In this document: piece by piece, positions 35,130 to 44,798 of the stretch
How the letters are laid out: each line of letters begins with the position of its first letter
Position numbering within the stretch: position 1 is the first letter of the stretch
Assembly: GCF_021991635.1 (NCBI RefSeq)
Contig: NZ_JAFFJA010000010.1
Span: 1 to 54,864, forward strand
Reading direction: 5' to 3'
DNA from: Tepidanaerobacter sp. GT38
GTDB taxonomy: Bacteria; Bacillota; Thermosediminibacteria; Thermosediminibacterales; Tepidanaerobacteraceae
DNA: 54,864 nt
The notes under the pieces: generated by a model
Seen by the model: the letters and a program-made list of their open reading frames with translations, nothing else
What the model was told of the DNA's origin: nothing
Database searches by the model: none
Program-made: the position numbers and the translations under genes

Positions 35130-35232
35130 ATATGCATAAAATATATTGAATAACCTGGAATATAGTGATAAAATATACAAAACAATGAATAAATATACTA
35201 TCAGTTTATGCCCTTTGAGGAAGGAGATTTTT

Positions 35233-38200
35233 ATGCCTAAAGATAAGAGCATTAGAAAAATTATGGTTATCGGTTCAGGGCCAATTGTAATTGGCCAGGC
35301 GGCAGAGTTTGACTATGCCGGTACTCAAGCCTGTCTATCTCTCAGAGAAGAGGGTTATGAGGTAATTCTAATAAACAGCAATCCGGCCACTATAATGACT
35401 GATTCACATGTAGCCGATAAGGTATATATAGAGCCCCTCACACTGGAGTTTGCAGCAAAGATCCTGCGGCAAGAAAAACCCGATGGGCTTTTGCCAACAT
35501 TGGGAGGTCAGGTAGGCCTTAACCTTGCGGTTGAGCTGGCTGAAAAAGGCATCTTGCACAGAGAAGGTGTAAAACTTTTGGGGACACCTCTCACTGCCAT
35601 AAAAAAGGCAGAAGATCGGGAACTCTTTAAAAATCTTATGGAGGAAATAAATGAACCGGTCCCTGAAAGCCGCATAGTTCACAGCCTTGAAGAAGCCAGG
35701 GCCTTTGCTAAAGAAGCAGGGCTGCCTTTAATCGTTCGGCCTGCCTACACATTAGGCGGTACTGGCGGAGGGGTGGCTACTACTGAAGAAGAATTAATGG
35801 AGATAACCTACAATGGTTTAAGACTCAGCCGTATCCATCAGGTTCTACTGGAAAAGAGCCTGCTTGGCATGAAGGAAATCGAATTTGAAATTATTCGGGA
35901 CCGAAAAGACCAATGTATATGCGTATGTGACATGGAAAACATTGATCCGGTAGGAATTCATACAGGTGACAGTGTAGTTGTAGCCCCAACTCAAACACTA
36001 ACTAGAGAGGAATACGAAAAACTAAAAATGGCTTCCTTTAAAATCATTCGCGCCCTTGGCATAGAAGGTGGCTGCAATGTGCAGTTTGCCCTAGATCCTT
36101 CAACAGGCAACTACTATGTCATTGAAGTAAACCCACGGGTGAGCCGTTCCAGTGCTTTGGCTTCCAAGGCTTCGGGCTATCCAATTGCAAAGATTACAGC
36201 CAAAATTGCAACGGGCCTGACTCTTGATGAGATAAAAAGTCCCGCAGGAGATCAGGGCAGTGCCTACTATGAACCAGTCTTGGACTATGTAGTTGTAAAA
36301 ATGCCTCGCTGGCCCTTTGACAAATTTACCGATGCCGACAGAGTGTTAGGCACTCAAATGAAGGCTACCGGAGAAGTCATGGCTCTAGATAAAAACATCG
36401 AGGGAGCCCTTATGAAGGCAGCCAGGTCTTTGGAACAGGGTCTAGTAGGTTTTCAGCTAAAAGGCCTAAAAAATGCAGATATCAATACGATTAAATCAAA
36501 GATATCAAAGGCCACAGATGAGAGGCTGTTTGCCATAGCCGAAGGCCTGCGCCGGGGCTTGGGTCTTGATGAGTTATATGAGTTGAGCAAAATAGACAAA
36601 GCTTTTATAAAGAATATACAAAATATCGTCAACATGGAAAAGCGGCTTACCAATGAAGCCCTCTCACCGAAACTTTTAAGAGCGGCAAAAGCCATGCAGT
36701 TTCCAGATAAGCTCATCGCAGATTTAACAGGCAAAAGTGAAAAAGACATAAAGAATTTGCGGGAAATGCACAATATTTTCCCGGCTTACGAGGCTGTAAA
36801 CACATATCCTTCTAAGACTTCATCGCCTTTACCCTATTTTTACTCCTCCTTTGAGGGAAAAGCTGAGAACTTCGCAGAAGAAAAGCCTACTGTGATCATA
36901 TTAGGTTCAGGCCCTATCCGAATAGGCCAGGGCATCGAATTTGACTACTGCTCTGTTCACTCAGTATGGGCGGCCAAAGAAGCAGGATACAGAACCGTAA
37001 TTATCAACAACAATCCGGAAACGGTCAGCACCGATTTTACCACAGCAGACCGACTGTATTTTGAGCCCCTTTATATTGAAGATGTAATGGCTATTATCCA
37101 AAGAGAAAAGCCACTTGGAGTTATCGTGCAGTTTGGTGGCCAGACCGCCATAAACCTTGCTGCAGCATTGGAAAGTCAAGGCGTTAGGATTTTAGGAACT
37201 GATGTAAAATCTATTGATTTGGCAGAAGACCGGGAGAAATTCGACGAGCTGCTAAATGAACTTGGGATTTTGCGGCCCAAAGCTTGTGCCGTTCGCAGTG
37301 TAGAAGAAGCACTGGCCAAGGCCGATGAAATAGGCTTTCCCTTGCTGGTGAGACCCTCATATGTGTTGGGCGGAAGGGCTATGGAGATTGTGTACAGCTT
37401 AGATGAACTGAAAAATTACATGGAAACTGCTGTAGAGGCTTCCAGTGAAAAGCCGGTGCTCATGGACAGATATATAGCCGGCACGGAAGTGGAAGTTGAT
37501 GCTGTAAGCGACGGCAAAGAAGTGCTCATTCCTGGCATTATGGAGCATATAGAGCGAGCCGGCATCCATTCGGGCGATAGTATTGCAGTTTACCCCCATC
37601 AGACTTTAAGCGAAGCTGCTGTGGAGAAAATAGTAGATTATACTACGCGCATAGCCCAGAGGCTTTCTGTAAAGGGCTTGATAAACATTCAGTTTGTAGT
37701 CGAACAAGATGAGGTTTATATTATTGAAGTCAATCCTCGCTCAAGCCGAACCGTGCCGTATATGAGCAAAATTACCAACATTCCCATGGTAAACATTGCT
37801 ACAAAAATAGCTTTAGGAGCAACTTTATACCAATTAGGGTATAAAGGGGGACTTGTGCCGAAACCTGATTTTGTGGCAATAAAGGCCCCGGTGTTTTCCT
37901 TTTCCAAACTTCACATGGTGGAGCCCTCGCTAGGCCCTGAAATGAAGTCTACCGGTGAAGTACTGGGCATTGAGCGAAACTTTGAAAAGGCGCTGTATAA
38001 GGCCTTTACCGCTTCAGGCATAACAGTGCCTACAGATGGGGCTATACTTGCCACTATAGCAGACAGAGATAAACAGGAAGCGGTAAAATTGCTGAAAAAG
38101 TTCTGGGAGTTAGGATTTAAGATATATGCCACCAATGGCACTGCGAAAGCCTTAAAAGCAGCAGGTGTTTCTGCGGAACCTGTAAACAAGGTGGAAGAAG

Positions 38201-38445
38201 GTTCACCTAACATTATAGATTTATTTAGACAAAACAAAATCGATATGATAATAAACACGCTGACCAGAGGCAAAGTTCCTCAAAGAGACGGCTTTAAAAT
38301 ACGCAGAGTGGCAGCTGAAGACGGCATCCCCTGCTTAACCTCACTAGACACAGCAAAAGCCCTTTACAAAGTGATAGAAGCCACCTCAATCAGCTGTCGC
38401 CCTCTCGATGCCATTTCGTTCGGTGCCAGGCACCTAAGTTATTAA
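35233..38445 (+). CDS. carB: carbamoyl-phosphate synthase large chain
   Basis: Makes carbamoyl phosphate from bicarbonate, ATP and ammonia, normally supplied from glutamine by CarA. 1070 aa, the full family length, from ATG 35233 (AGGAAGGAG upstream). Both ATP-grasp halves are complete: [20 protein letters not shown] near the start and [20 protein letters not shown] at the middle, with [12 protein letters not shown] and [11 protein letters not shown] nucleotide loops, and a C-terminal MGS-like allosteric domain ([34 protein letters not shown]). The C-terminus ends FGARHLSY, encoded partly by a GGTGCCAGGCACC palindrome. No carA lies beside it. Confidence 0.95.
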   Translation: MPKDKSIRKIMVIGSGPIVIGQAAEFDYAGTQACLSLREEGYEVILINSNPATIMTDSHVADKVYIEPLTLEFAAKILRQEKPDGLLPTLGGQVGLNLAVELAEKGILHREGVKLLGTPLTAIKKAEDRELFKNLMEEINEPVPESRIVHSLEEARAFAKEAGLPLIVRPAYTLGGTGGGVATTEEELMEITYNGLRLSRIHQVLLEKSLLGMKEIEFEIIRDRKDQCICVCDMENIDPVGIHTGDSVVVAPTQTLTREEYEKLKMASFKIIRALGIEGGCNVQFALDPSTGNYYVIEVNPRVSRSSALASKASGYPIAKITAKIATGLTLDEIKSPAGDQGSAYYEPVLDYVVVKMPRWPFDKFTDADRVLGTQMKATGEVMALDKNIEGALMKAARSLEQGLVGFQLKGLKNADINTIKSKISKATDERLFAIAEGLRRGLGLDELYELSKIDKAFIKNIQNIVNMEKRLTNEALSPKLLRAAKAMQFPDKLIADLTGKSEKDIKNLREMHNIFPAYEAVNTYPSKTSSPLPYFYSSFEGKAENFAEEKPTVIILGSGPIRIGQGIEFDYCSVHSVWAAKEAGYRTVIINNNPETVSTDFTTADRLYFEPLYIEDVMAIIQREKPLGVIVQFGGQTAINLAAALESQGVRILGTDVKSIDLAEDREKFDELLNELGILRPKACAVRSVEEALAKADEIGFPLLVRPSYVLGGRAMEIVYSLDELKNYMETAVEASSEKPVLMDRYIAGTEVEVDAVSDGKEVLIPGIMEHIERAGIHSGDSIAVYPHQTLSEAAVEKIVDYTTRIAQRLSVKGLINIQFVVEQDEVYIIEVNPRSSRTVPYMSKITNIPMVNIATKIALGATLYQLGYKGGLVPKPDFVAIKAPVFSFSKLHMVEPSLGPEMKSTGEVLGIERNFEKALYKAFTASGITVPTDGAILATIADRDKQEAVKLLKKFWELGFKIYATNGTAKALKAAGVSAEPVNKVEEGSPNIIDLFRQNKIDMIINTLTRGKVPQRDGFKIRRVAAEDGIPCLTSLDTAKALYKVIEATSISCRPLDAISFGARHLSY
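38422..38434. repeat. palindrome GGTGCCAGGCACC, copy 1 (end of carB)
   Basis: Six-base arms around one central base. It encodes the last residues of CarB and is followed by TAAGTTATTAAG. Identical to the copy at 40235 and nearly so to that at 41025. Confidence 0.7.
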
Positions 38446-38504
38446 GCTGTTGAGTATTCTTGAAAATCGAGACGCTATTAAAATCAAAGAAAGGGGGATG
38501 CCCT

Positions 38505-39305
38505 TTGAGCACTCCAGCTGCTTTATTTGCAAATATTACACAGAATACTCAAATTGCACCGGATATTTATCTCATGGAAATAGAGGCTGAAATAGCCGAA
38601 GCTGCACAGCCTGGTCAATTCTTACACATACGTTGCTCCGATACCTTTGCGCCGCTACTTCGCAGGCCAATAAGCATATCCGATGCAGACAAAAAAACCG
38701 GTAAAGTAGAAATCATATACAGGGTAATAGGTCAGGGAACCCATCTTCTTTGTCAAAAGAGGCCGGGGGACCGGTTAGATATAATCGGGCCCCTGGGCAG
38801 GGGATTTCCCATGCCGGAAGAGGGTAAAACTTCTATTATAATCGGCGGAGGAATCGGTGTAGCACCACTTTTGTATCTTGCCAAACAAATTGCAAAGGAC
38901 CATAAAAACGGCCACCTGCCTTTGACCTTCCTTGGATTTGCCACAAAGCAGGAAGCCTTCGGTATAGATTTTTTAAGCTCACTGGGGATTAAAGCCACGA
39001 TTTGCACCGATGACGGAACTCTAGGCTATAAAGGCTTTCCAACAACACTTTTCAAAGAGCATTTAAATCAATACCAGGACAAATCAAATCTAATTATATA
39101 TGCCTGCGGGCCAAAGCCGCTACTTTCCAGCATAAAGGATATTGCGGCAGGTGAGCACATAACCGCATATCTTTCTCTTGAAGAGCGCATGGCCTGTGGC
39201 GTAGGTGCGTGTTTGGGATGTTCTGTTAAATCCTCTCAGGCTGGTTACAAAAAAGTTTGCAAAGACGGACCGGTGTTTGAAGCCGGTGAAATAGAGCTTG
39301 AATAA
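38505..39305 (+). CDS. pyrK: dihydroorotate dehydrogenase B electron-transfer subunit
   Basis: Flavin and iron-sulfur subunit that links PyrD to NAD; 266 aa from TTG 38505, chosen because AAGGGGG lies 7 bases upstream and the resulting N-terminus (STPAALFANITQNTQIAPDI) starts like PyrK. A longer frame from 38460 lacks a ribosome site. FAD site LLRRPISISDADKKTGKVEI, NAD site IIIGGGIGVAPLLYLAK, and a C-terminal [2Fe-2S] site ACGVGACLGCSVKS ending in KKVC (four cysteines). It precedes pyrD by 12 bp, as in other Firmicutes. Confidence 0.93.
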   Translation: MSTPAALFANITQNTQIAPDIYLMEIEAEIAEAAQPGQFLHIRCSDTFAPLLRRPISISDADKKTGKVEIIYRVIGQGTHLLCQKRPGDRLDIIGPLGRGFPMPEEGKTSIIIGGGIGVAPLLYLAKQIAKDHKNGHLPLTFLGFATKQEAFGIDFLSSLGIKATICTDDGTLGYKGFPTTLFKEHLNQYQDKSNLIIYACGPKPLLSSIKDIAAGEHITAYLSLEERMACGVGACLGCSVKSSQAGYKKVCKDGPVFEAGEIELE

Positions 39306-39317
39306 AGGAGAATACCA

Positions 39318-40232
39318 ATGACTGACAACACAGATTTAACCGTAAATATAGCCGGTATTAAAATGCAAAACCCTGTAATGGTGGCATCGGGCACCTTCGG
39401 CTTTGGCAATGAGTACAAGAACTTCTACGACATAAACAAATTAGGCGCATTAGTTACGAAAGGCCTTACTCTAATGCCTAAGGCCGGCAATCCTCCACCG
39501 AGAATTCACGAAACTCCTGCTGGTGTATTAAACTCCGTCGGCCTTGAAAACCCAGGTGTAGAACAGTTTATAGCAAAAGAGTGGCCATGCCTTTCAAAAC
39601 TCAAAATTCCAGTAATAGCCAATATTTCAGGGGATACTGTAGAGGACTATTACAAAATAGCAAAACAGCTCTCAACCCTTGAAAATTTAGCGGCACTGGA
39701 GGTAAACATATCCTGCCCCAATGTGGAAAAAGGAGGCCTGGCCTTTGGACAGGAGCCGGAAAGCGCCTCTGAAGTTATCAAAGCTGTTCGGGAAGCTACA
39801 AGGCTACCTATTATTGCTAAACTTTCGCCAAACGTATCTCATATTCAAAAAATCGCTGAAGCAGTCGTGTCGGCAGGAGCAGACGCCATTTCACTTATAA
39901 ATACACTATTAGGTATGGCAATTGACATTCACAGCATGGGGCCTGTATTTTGCCGCAAATTTGCAGGCCTATCTGGCCCAGCCGTAAAGCCTGTTGCCCT
40001 GCGGATGGTATGGGAAGTCTATGAAGCCGTAAGCGTTCCCATAATAGGCATGGGCGGCATTACCACCTGGCAGGATGCAGTGGAGTTTATCCTGGCTGGT
40101 GCAACTGCCGTAGCCGTAGGCACCGCCAACTTCGTAAACCCAATAGCACCCATAGAAATAATTGAAGGCCTAAAAACCTATTTGTATCTGAAGGAAACAA
40201 ATCTTCACGACCTGATCGGCGCTGCCCATTAA
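39318..40232 (+). CDS. pyrD: dihydroorotate dehydrogenase B catalytic subunit
   Basis: Oxidises dihydroorotate to orotate on FMN with PyrK as partner. 304 aa, class 1B. VMVASGTFGFGNEYKNF at the start, VNISCPNVEKGG with the catalytic Cys133, KLSPNVSHIQKIAEA and GMGGITTWQDAVEFILAGAT for FMN phosphate binding. ATG with AAAGGAG. Its stop is followed closely by a copy of the GGTGCCAGGCACC palindrome and a 99-bp gap before pyrF. Confidence 0.95.
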   Translation: MTDNTDLTVNIAGIKMQNPVMVASGTFGFGNEYKNFYDINKLGALVTKGLTLMPKAGNPPPRIHETPAGVLNSVGLENPGVEQFIAKEWPCLSKLKIPVIANISGDTVEDYYKIAKQLSTLENLAALEVNISCPNVEKGGLAFGQEPESASEVIKAVREATRLPIIAKLSPNVSHIQKIAEAVVSAGADAISLINTLLGMAIDIHSMGPVFCRKFAGLSGPAVKPVALRMVWEVYEAVSVPIIGMGGITTWQDAVEFILAGATAVAVGTANFVNPIAPIEIIEGLKTYLYLKETNLHDLIGAAH

Positions 40233-40234
40233 TT

Positions 40235-40247
40235 GGTGCCAGGCACC
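40235..40247. repeat. palindrome GGTGCCAGGCACC, copy 2 (after pyrD)
   Basis: Perfect 6-1-6 palindrome starting 2 bp after the pyrD stop, followed by TATTAAG like copy 1. Confidence 0.7.
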
Positions 40248-40331
40248 TATTAAGTCATTAAATATTATGAATATTATTCCGCTGCTTTTTAAGCAGGCCG
40301 AATTGAATAAACCTTTGAAAGGAGCCATATC

Positions 40332-41060
40332 ATGTCATACGACTATAGCAAAGTCATCATAGCCCTGGATACTCCTGAAGAAGAAAAAGCCCTTAACATA
40401 GTAAAGCTTTTAAAGCACAAAGTTTCGATTTTTAAAGTAGGTCTTGAACTCTTTTGCTCCCAAGGGCCGGAAATTGTTAAAAAAATCAATGACCTAGGAT
40501 GCAAAGTATTTCTTGACTTAAAGTTTCACGATATTCCAAATACAGTGGCCGGAGCAGCGAAAGCCGCCCTCAGCACACAAGCTTTCATGTTTAACGTCCA
40601 CGCATCTGGCGGTCGTGAAATGATGAGAAAAGTTCGAGAAACGGTGGATGCTGCCTCGGTTTCCGAAAAGCCAATTGTCTTAGCGGTAACGGTGCTTACG
40701 AGTCTTGATGAGCGAGACCTAAAGGACATTAACATATCCAAATCTCCTCTGGAGCAGGTAAAGACCCTGGCCCTCTTGACTAAACAAGCAGGCCTTGACG
40801 GGGTTGTGGCTTCCCCAAAAGAAATCACTGCCATAAGGGAAGCGGTAGGGCAAGATTTTATTATCGTTACCCCGGGAGTAAGGCCCAGTTGGGCTCAAGC
40901 AGGAGATCAAAAGCGCATCATGACGCCTCAAGAAGCACTGGAAGCTGGAGCAAGCTATATTGTCGTGGGCAGACCTGTAACTGCTGCACCTGACCCTGTA
41001 GAGGCCCTTGACAAACTTTTCGATGGTGCCTGGCACCAGCAGGAAGGAGATATAGTATGA
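40332..41060 (+). CDS. pyrF: orotidine 5'-phosphate decarboxylase
   Basis: Decarboxylates OMP to UMP; 242 aa. The active-site motif [11 protein letters not shown] supplies Asp62, Lys64 and Asp67 (D-x-K-x-x-D); other conserved parts are [44 protein letters not shown] and [16 protein letters not shown] with GAAAGGAG. Its C-terminus ([12 protein letters not shown]) is encoded across the third GGTGCC palindrome. It overlaps pyrE by 4 bp (ATGA). Confidence 0.96.
   Translation: MSYDYSKVIIALDTPEEEKALNIVKLLKHKVSIFKVGLELFCSQGPEIVKKINDLGCKVFLDLKFHDIPNTVAGAAKAALSTQAFMFNVHASGGREMMRKVRETVDAASVSEKPIVLAVTVLTSLDERDLKDINISKSPLEQVKTLALLTKQAGLDGVVASPKEITAIREAVGQDFIIVTPGVRPSWAQAGDQKRIMTPQEALEAGASYIVVGRPVTAAPDPVEALDKLFDGAWHQQEGDIV
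41025..41037. repeat. palindrome GGTGCCTGGCACC, copy 3 (inside the pyrF 3' end)
   Basis: Six-base arms around a central T; encodes part of the PyrF C-terminus. Differs from copies 1 and 2 only at the centre. Confidence 0.65.
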
Positions 41061-41632
41061 CCAGGGAAGAAATTTTAGAGCTTTTTACTAAAACCGATGT
41101 TTTAAAGAGCGGCCATTTCCTTTTGACTTCAGGCCTTCACAGCGGTAAATATCTGCAGTGCGCGCAGCTTCTCCAGTATCCCGATGCTACAGAAAAGGCA
41201 GTAGGTGAACTGGCTAAACGTTTTAAAGAAGTCGGTATAGAAACGGTAGTAGGTCCTGCCATGGGAGGGATCATTATATCCTATGAAATGGCAAGACAGC
41301 TAGGTGCCCGCTCGATTTTTGCAGAGCGGGAAGATGGTAAAATGACCCTTAGGCGTGGATTTACCATAAAGCCCGGTGAAAAAGTGTTAGTAGTGGAAGA
41401 TGTGGTCACTACGGGTGGTTCAGTAAAAGAAGTCATATCCCTTATAAAAGAGCTGGGCGGTGAAGTGGCCGCCGTGGCAGCACTAGTTGATAGGAGCGGC
41501 GGCAAGGTTGACTTTGGCGTCCCTGCCCATTACTTGTTGGACTTAGAAGTCAAAGCTTACGCTCCTGATGAATGTCCTCTTTGCAAAGACGGCATTCCCA
41601 TAGTTAAGCCCGGCAGTAGAAAACTCACTTAA
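41057..41632 (+). CDS. pyrE: orotate phosphoribosyltransferase
   Basis: Joins orotate and PRPP to give OMP; 191 aa. The PRPP-binding motif is [13 protein letters not shown], with [18 protein letters not shown] and [20 protein letters not shown] as other conserved parts. Last gene of the pyr operon, coupled to pyrF by ATGA. A C-terminal segment ([20 protein letters not shown]), typical of clostridial forms, has two cysteines. A hairpin that also carries the next gene's ribosome site follows. Confidence 0.95.
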   Translation: MTREEILELFTKTDVLKSGHFLLTSGLHSGKYLQCAQLLQYPDATEKAVGELAKRFKEVGIETVVGPAMGGIIISYEMARQLGARSIFAEREDGKMTLRRGFTIKPGEKVLVVEDVVTTGGSVKEVISLIKELGGEVAAVAALVDRSGGKVDFGVPAHYLLDLEVKAYAPDECPLCKDGIPIVKPGSRKLT

Positions 41633-41645
41633 CAGTGCACCTATA

Positions 41646-41686
41646 CCCCTCCTCAGCATAGTATAAACAAAGGAGGGGGTTTTTTT
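41646..41686 (+). terminator. terminator of the pyr operon that contains the next ribosome site
   Basis: CCCCTCCT (41646-41653) pairs with AGGAGGGG (41671-41678), 17-base loop, followed by G and seven T. The right arm, AAAGGAGG, is also the ribosome site for the ATG at 41687 (10-base spacing), so the same bases can end transcription and sequester translation. Confidence 0.65.
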
Positions 41687-42037
41687 ATGAATTGGTCATG
41701 GCTTAACTTTATCGTTAAAGTTCTTACAAATGAAGCGGTAATGGAACCACTTATTGCTGTGATTTTGGGTTACGGTGTAACTGCCTACTCAAAAAATCGC
41801 CGTTTCAGAATTATTATGGATTTAACCGCGGATATAGTCGATTATATAGAGGAAAATTATAAAGAATGGGGAATAAAGGGCAGCGAAAAAATGGATAAAT
41901 TTTTGGAGCTGTTTGTAAAAGAATACCAAAAGCAGATGGGCCGAAAGCCGAAAGATGCAGATATTGAAACAGCCCGCATACGTGCCGAAGCTTTAGTCCA
42001 ACGGGCCCGACGAGCCAGTGGTGGCAAAAAACGTTAA
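41687..42037 (+). CDS. small hypothetical protein with N-terminal membrane helix
   Basis: A 116-aa protein. One hydrophobic segment (MEPLIAVILGYGVTAY, about residues 19-34) is followed by a charged helical region (DIVDYIEENYKEWGIKGSEK) and a basic end (ARRASGGKKR). The helix plus 'AEEx-x-x-GxEKx-x' style C-terminal half recalls LLH-type phage-holin proteins, but no phage genes are nearby and the match is weak. The ribosome site lies in the pyr terminator. Function unknown. Confidence 0.6.
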   Translation: MNWSWLNFIVKVLTNEAVMEPLIAVILGYGVTAYSKNRRFRIIMDLTADIVDYIEENYKEWGIKGSEKMDKFLELFVKEYQKQMGRKPKDADIETARIRAEALVQRARRASGGKKR

Positions 42038-42121
42038 TTGTTGCAATAAAAATCACAGAGTGGTAGAATTTACTTACGAAATAGGCCTTGCAGTTTAAAC
42101 ATTTTTTGGTAGGAGGATTTT

Positions 42122-43825
42122 ATGAAGGACATAAAGACAAAAGTTCAGCAGCGACTAAAAGAGCTTATTATAGCTGCCTTAAATGAAGCCGTCAATGAAA
42201 ATGTCATTAATATAGAGGAAATACCCGACTTTTATATTGAGGTGCCCCAGGACAAGGAACATGGAGATTTTGCGGCAAACATCGCCATGATTCTTGCCCG
42301 TCAAGCCAAAATGCCTCCAAGAAAAATTGGTGAGGCTATTATGGAAAGGATCAAAAAAGATGCGTTTATAGAAAAGGTGGAAGTGGCGGGCCCGGGCTTT
42401 ATCAACTTTTACCTGGCACCTACATGGGCAAATGAAGTGATTTTTGATGTGCTTAAAAATGGCGAAGAATATGGCAGATTAAACGGTCAAAGCGGGAAAA
42501 AAGTTCAGGTAGAATTTGTAAGCGCAAATCCTACTGGCCCTATGCACATGGGCAACGCCAGAGGTGCTGCTTTAGGCGATGCCTTAGCATCAATTCTTAA
42601 AATGGCAGGCTATGATGTCACAAAAGAATTTTATATAAATGATGCAGGCAATCAGATAGAAAATTTTGGTCTTTCGCTGGAAGCTCGTTATCTAGAGCTC
42701 TTAGGCCACGAAAGCCAAATACCGGAAGGCGGCTACCATGGGGAAGACATAAAGGAGCATATGAAAGAACTAATTGAGCAAGAGGGAGACCGGTTTTTGT
42801 CTATGGATTCCCCAAGCCGCCGCGCTTACTTTATAGATTATGCCCTAAAGAAAAACATTAAGCGCATGAAGACGGATTTGGAGAATTTTGGAGTGCACTT
42901 CGATGTATGGTTTTCTGAACAAAGCCTCCACGACTCCGGAAAGGTAAACGAAGTCATAAAATTGCTGACAGATAAGGGATATACTTACGAAAAAGACGGT
43001 GCTTTGTGGTTTAAAGCTTCGGAGTTTGGAGCCACAAAAGACGAGGTGCTCATTCGCGCAAATGGTTTGCCTACATATTTTGCTGCAGATATTGCCTATC
43101 ATAAAAACAAATTTGACAGAGGCTTTGATCTGGTAATAGATATTTGGGGAGCCGATCATCACGGCCATATAGCCCGGATAAAAGGAGCCCTGAAAGCGCT
43201 AGGTTATGATCCGGACAAGCTGGTAATCATCATCATGCAGCTGGTCAGGCTCTATCGCAACGGTGAGATAGCCCGCATGTCAAAACGCACCGGGCGTGCG
43301 GTGACACTAGCCGATATTGTAGATGAGGTAGGCAAGGATGCAGCACGGTTTTTCTTTAACCTGCGAAGTGCCGATACCCATTTGGACTTTGACTTGGATT
43401 TGGCAATAAAACAATCAGATGATAATCCCGTATATTATGTCCAATATGCCCATGCTCGCATATCCAGCATATTAAGGCAAGCCAAGGAGCAAGGCGTAAA
43501 CCTGCCTGATATCGCGGGCTTGAGTTTAGATGAGTTTAAAAAATCATCAGATTTATTAGTAGAAGGATCTGAAATCGAATTGATTAAGAAACTTGCAGAC
43601 TTTCCCAGCGAAATAAAACTCGCGGCAGAAAATCTTGCGCCATACCGCATTACGGTTTACACACAGGAGCTTGCGGCAGCATTTCATTCCTTTTACAATA
43701 AATGCAGAGTCCTTACCGATGACGATAATTTAACAAAAGCCAGGCTCCTTTTGGTCATGGCTACTCAACAGGTGTTAAGAAATGCCTTTTCAATTTTGGG
43801 CATTACAGCACCGGAGCGCATGTAG
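42122..43825 (+). CDS. argS: arginyl-tRNA synthetase
   Basis: Charges tRNA-Arg; 567 aa. Class I signatures: HIGH-type HMGN (142-145, in ANPTGPMHMGNARGAALGDA) and KMSKS-type RMSKRTGRAVTL. The N-terminal Add1 domain (PQDKEHGDFAANIAMILARQ) and the C-terminal DALR anticodon domain (AHARISSILRQAKEQGVNLP onward) are complete. ATG follows GGTAGGAGG. No T-box leader is seen in the 84-bp upstream gap. The 212-bp gap after it (43826-44037) holds no gene I can support. Confidence 0.96.
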   Translation: MKDIKTKVQQRLKELIIAALNEAVNENVINIEEIPDFYIEVPQDKEHGDFAANIAMILARQAKMPPRKIGEAIMERIKKDAFIEKVEVAGPGFINFYLAPTWANEVIFDVLKNGEEYGRLNGQSGKKVQVEFVSANPTGPMHMGNARGAALGDALASILKMAGYDVTKEFYINDAGNQIENFGLSLEARYLELLGHESQIPEGGYHGEDIKEHMKELIEQEGDRFLSMDSPSRRAYFIDYALKKNIKRMKTDLENFGVHFDVWFSEQSLHDSGKVNEVIKLLTDKGYTYEKDGALWFKASEFGATKDEVLIRANGLPTYFAADIAYHKNKFDRGFDLVIDIWGADHHGHIARIKGALKALGYDPDKLVIIIMQLVRLYRNGEIARMSKRTGRAVTLADIVDEVGKDAARFFFNLRSADTHLDFDLDLAIKQSDDNPVYYVQYAHARISSILRQAKEQGVNLPDIAGLSLDEFKKSSDLLVEGSEIELIKKLADFPSEIKLAAENLAPYRITVYTQELAAAFHSFYNKCRVLTDDDNLTKARLLLVMATQQVLRNAFSILGITAPERM

Positions 43826-44037
43826 ATATATCCCAAGAATTAACATTGCTGGGAATACATAAAATATCCGTAAAAAGAAGGAATTTGAAGTTTTGACGAG
43901 AATATATTATTGTTAAGATGCTTTAGTTTGAAAATTGAGGATGAAAACGGCTGTATAGAGATAGAAGCCTTTATCAGGATTTGGGTGAAGATGTGTTTGA
44001 TTATTTCGGACACTAAAGAAAGGGAGGTTTTCCGGTC

Positions 44038-44679
44038 GTGAAAATTCGATGGTTCGGTCATGCTTGCTTTTTGTTGGAATCACAAGATGGCACCAAGATA
44101 ATTACCGACCCCTTTGACGGCAGTGTGGGATATAAGATACCGATGATTGAAGCAGATATCGTTACTGTCAGTCATGACCATTATGATCACAATTATGTGG
44201 AAGGAATTCAGGGTGACCCCCAAGTCATCAAATTTCCTGGAGAATGCACCATTGGCAATATAAGCATAAATGGGGTTTCTGCTTACCATGATGAAGTCAA
44301 AGGAGCCAAACGAGGTCCTAACATAATCTATACATTCAATATTGATGGAATTAAAGTATGCCATTTGGGTGATTTAGGACATCTACTGTCAAAAACGCAA
44401 CTGGAAGACATCGGTCATGTTGATGTGTTGCTGATTCCTGTTGGTGGCACATTTACTCTGGATGCAGAGGGAGCCGCCGCGGCAGTGGAACAATTTTCCC
44501 CTAAAATTATAATTCCCATGCACTTTAAGACACCGGCCGTCAGCATGCCCATAGATCCGGTAGAAAAGTTCTTGGAAAAAATGGGCCACGGAGAGCATTT
44601 GGGCTCTAATATCGTAGAAATTACCGCTGACGATCTTGGAGACCAGCAGCGCATAATAGTATTAGATTATGAAGATTAA
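44038..44679 (+). CDS. metallo-beta-lactamase-fold metal-dependent hydrolase (UPF0173)
   Basis: A 213-aa member of the UPF0173 branch of the metallo-beta-lactamase fold. It begins MKIRWFGHACFLLES (family start) and has the zinc motif VSHDHYDHNYV (H-x-D-x-x-D-H), plus CHLGDLGHLL and IPMHFKTP as further metal-binding segments. The physiological substrate of the family is not established. GTG 44038 is the start, with AAAGGGAGG about 8 bases before it. It stands alone with a hairpin after it. Confidence 0.9.
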   Translation: MKIRWFGHACFLLESQDGTKIITDPFDGSVGYKIPMIEADIVTVSHDHYDHNYVEGIQGDPQVIKFPGECTIGNISINGVSAYHDEVKGAKRGPNIIYTFNIDGIKVCHLGDLGHLLSKTQLEDIGHVDVLLIPVGGTFTLDAEGAAAAVEQFSPKIIIPMHFKTPAVSMPIDPVEKFLEKMGHGEHLGSNIVEITADDLGDQQRIIVLDYED

Positions 44680-44690
44680 ACGGAATATAT

Positions 44691-44719
44691 CCCCCGAGAC
44701 ATAGTTTTCGGGGGAATTT
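44691..44719 (+). terminator. hairpin after the UPF0173 gene
   Basis: CCCCCGA and TCGGGGG pair perfectly over 7 bp around a ten-base loop, followed by AATTTT. T tract is short. Confidence 0.65.
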
Positions 44720-44798
44720 TAATATAACAAGGCCACAAATGTTGTAGTAATGTAAATTATATGTTCTTATTAGAAAAACTATCACAGGAGGAAACCAG

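Noticed and set aside
42038-42121. T-box leader of argS
   Set aside because: Only 84 bp, with no T-box sequence or antiterminator pair.
43832-43856. TCCCA...TGGGA after argS as a terminator
   Set aside because: Five-base stem with a long loop and no T tract.
43826-44037. Possible gene fragments in the gap after argS (for example YQDLGEDVFDYFGH)
   Set aside because: Only short open stretches in different frames, no start with ribosome site and no recognised family.
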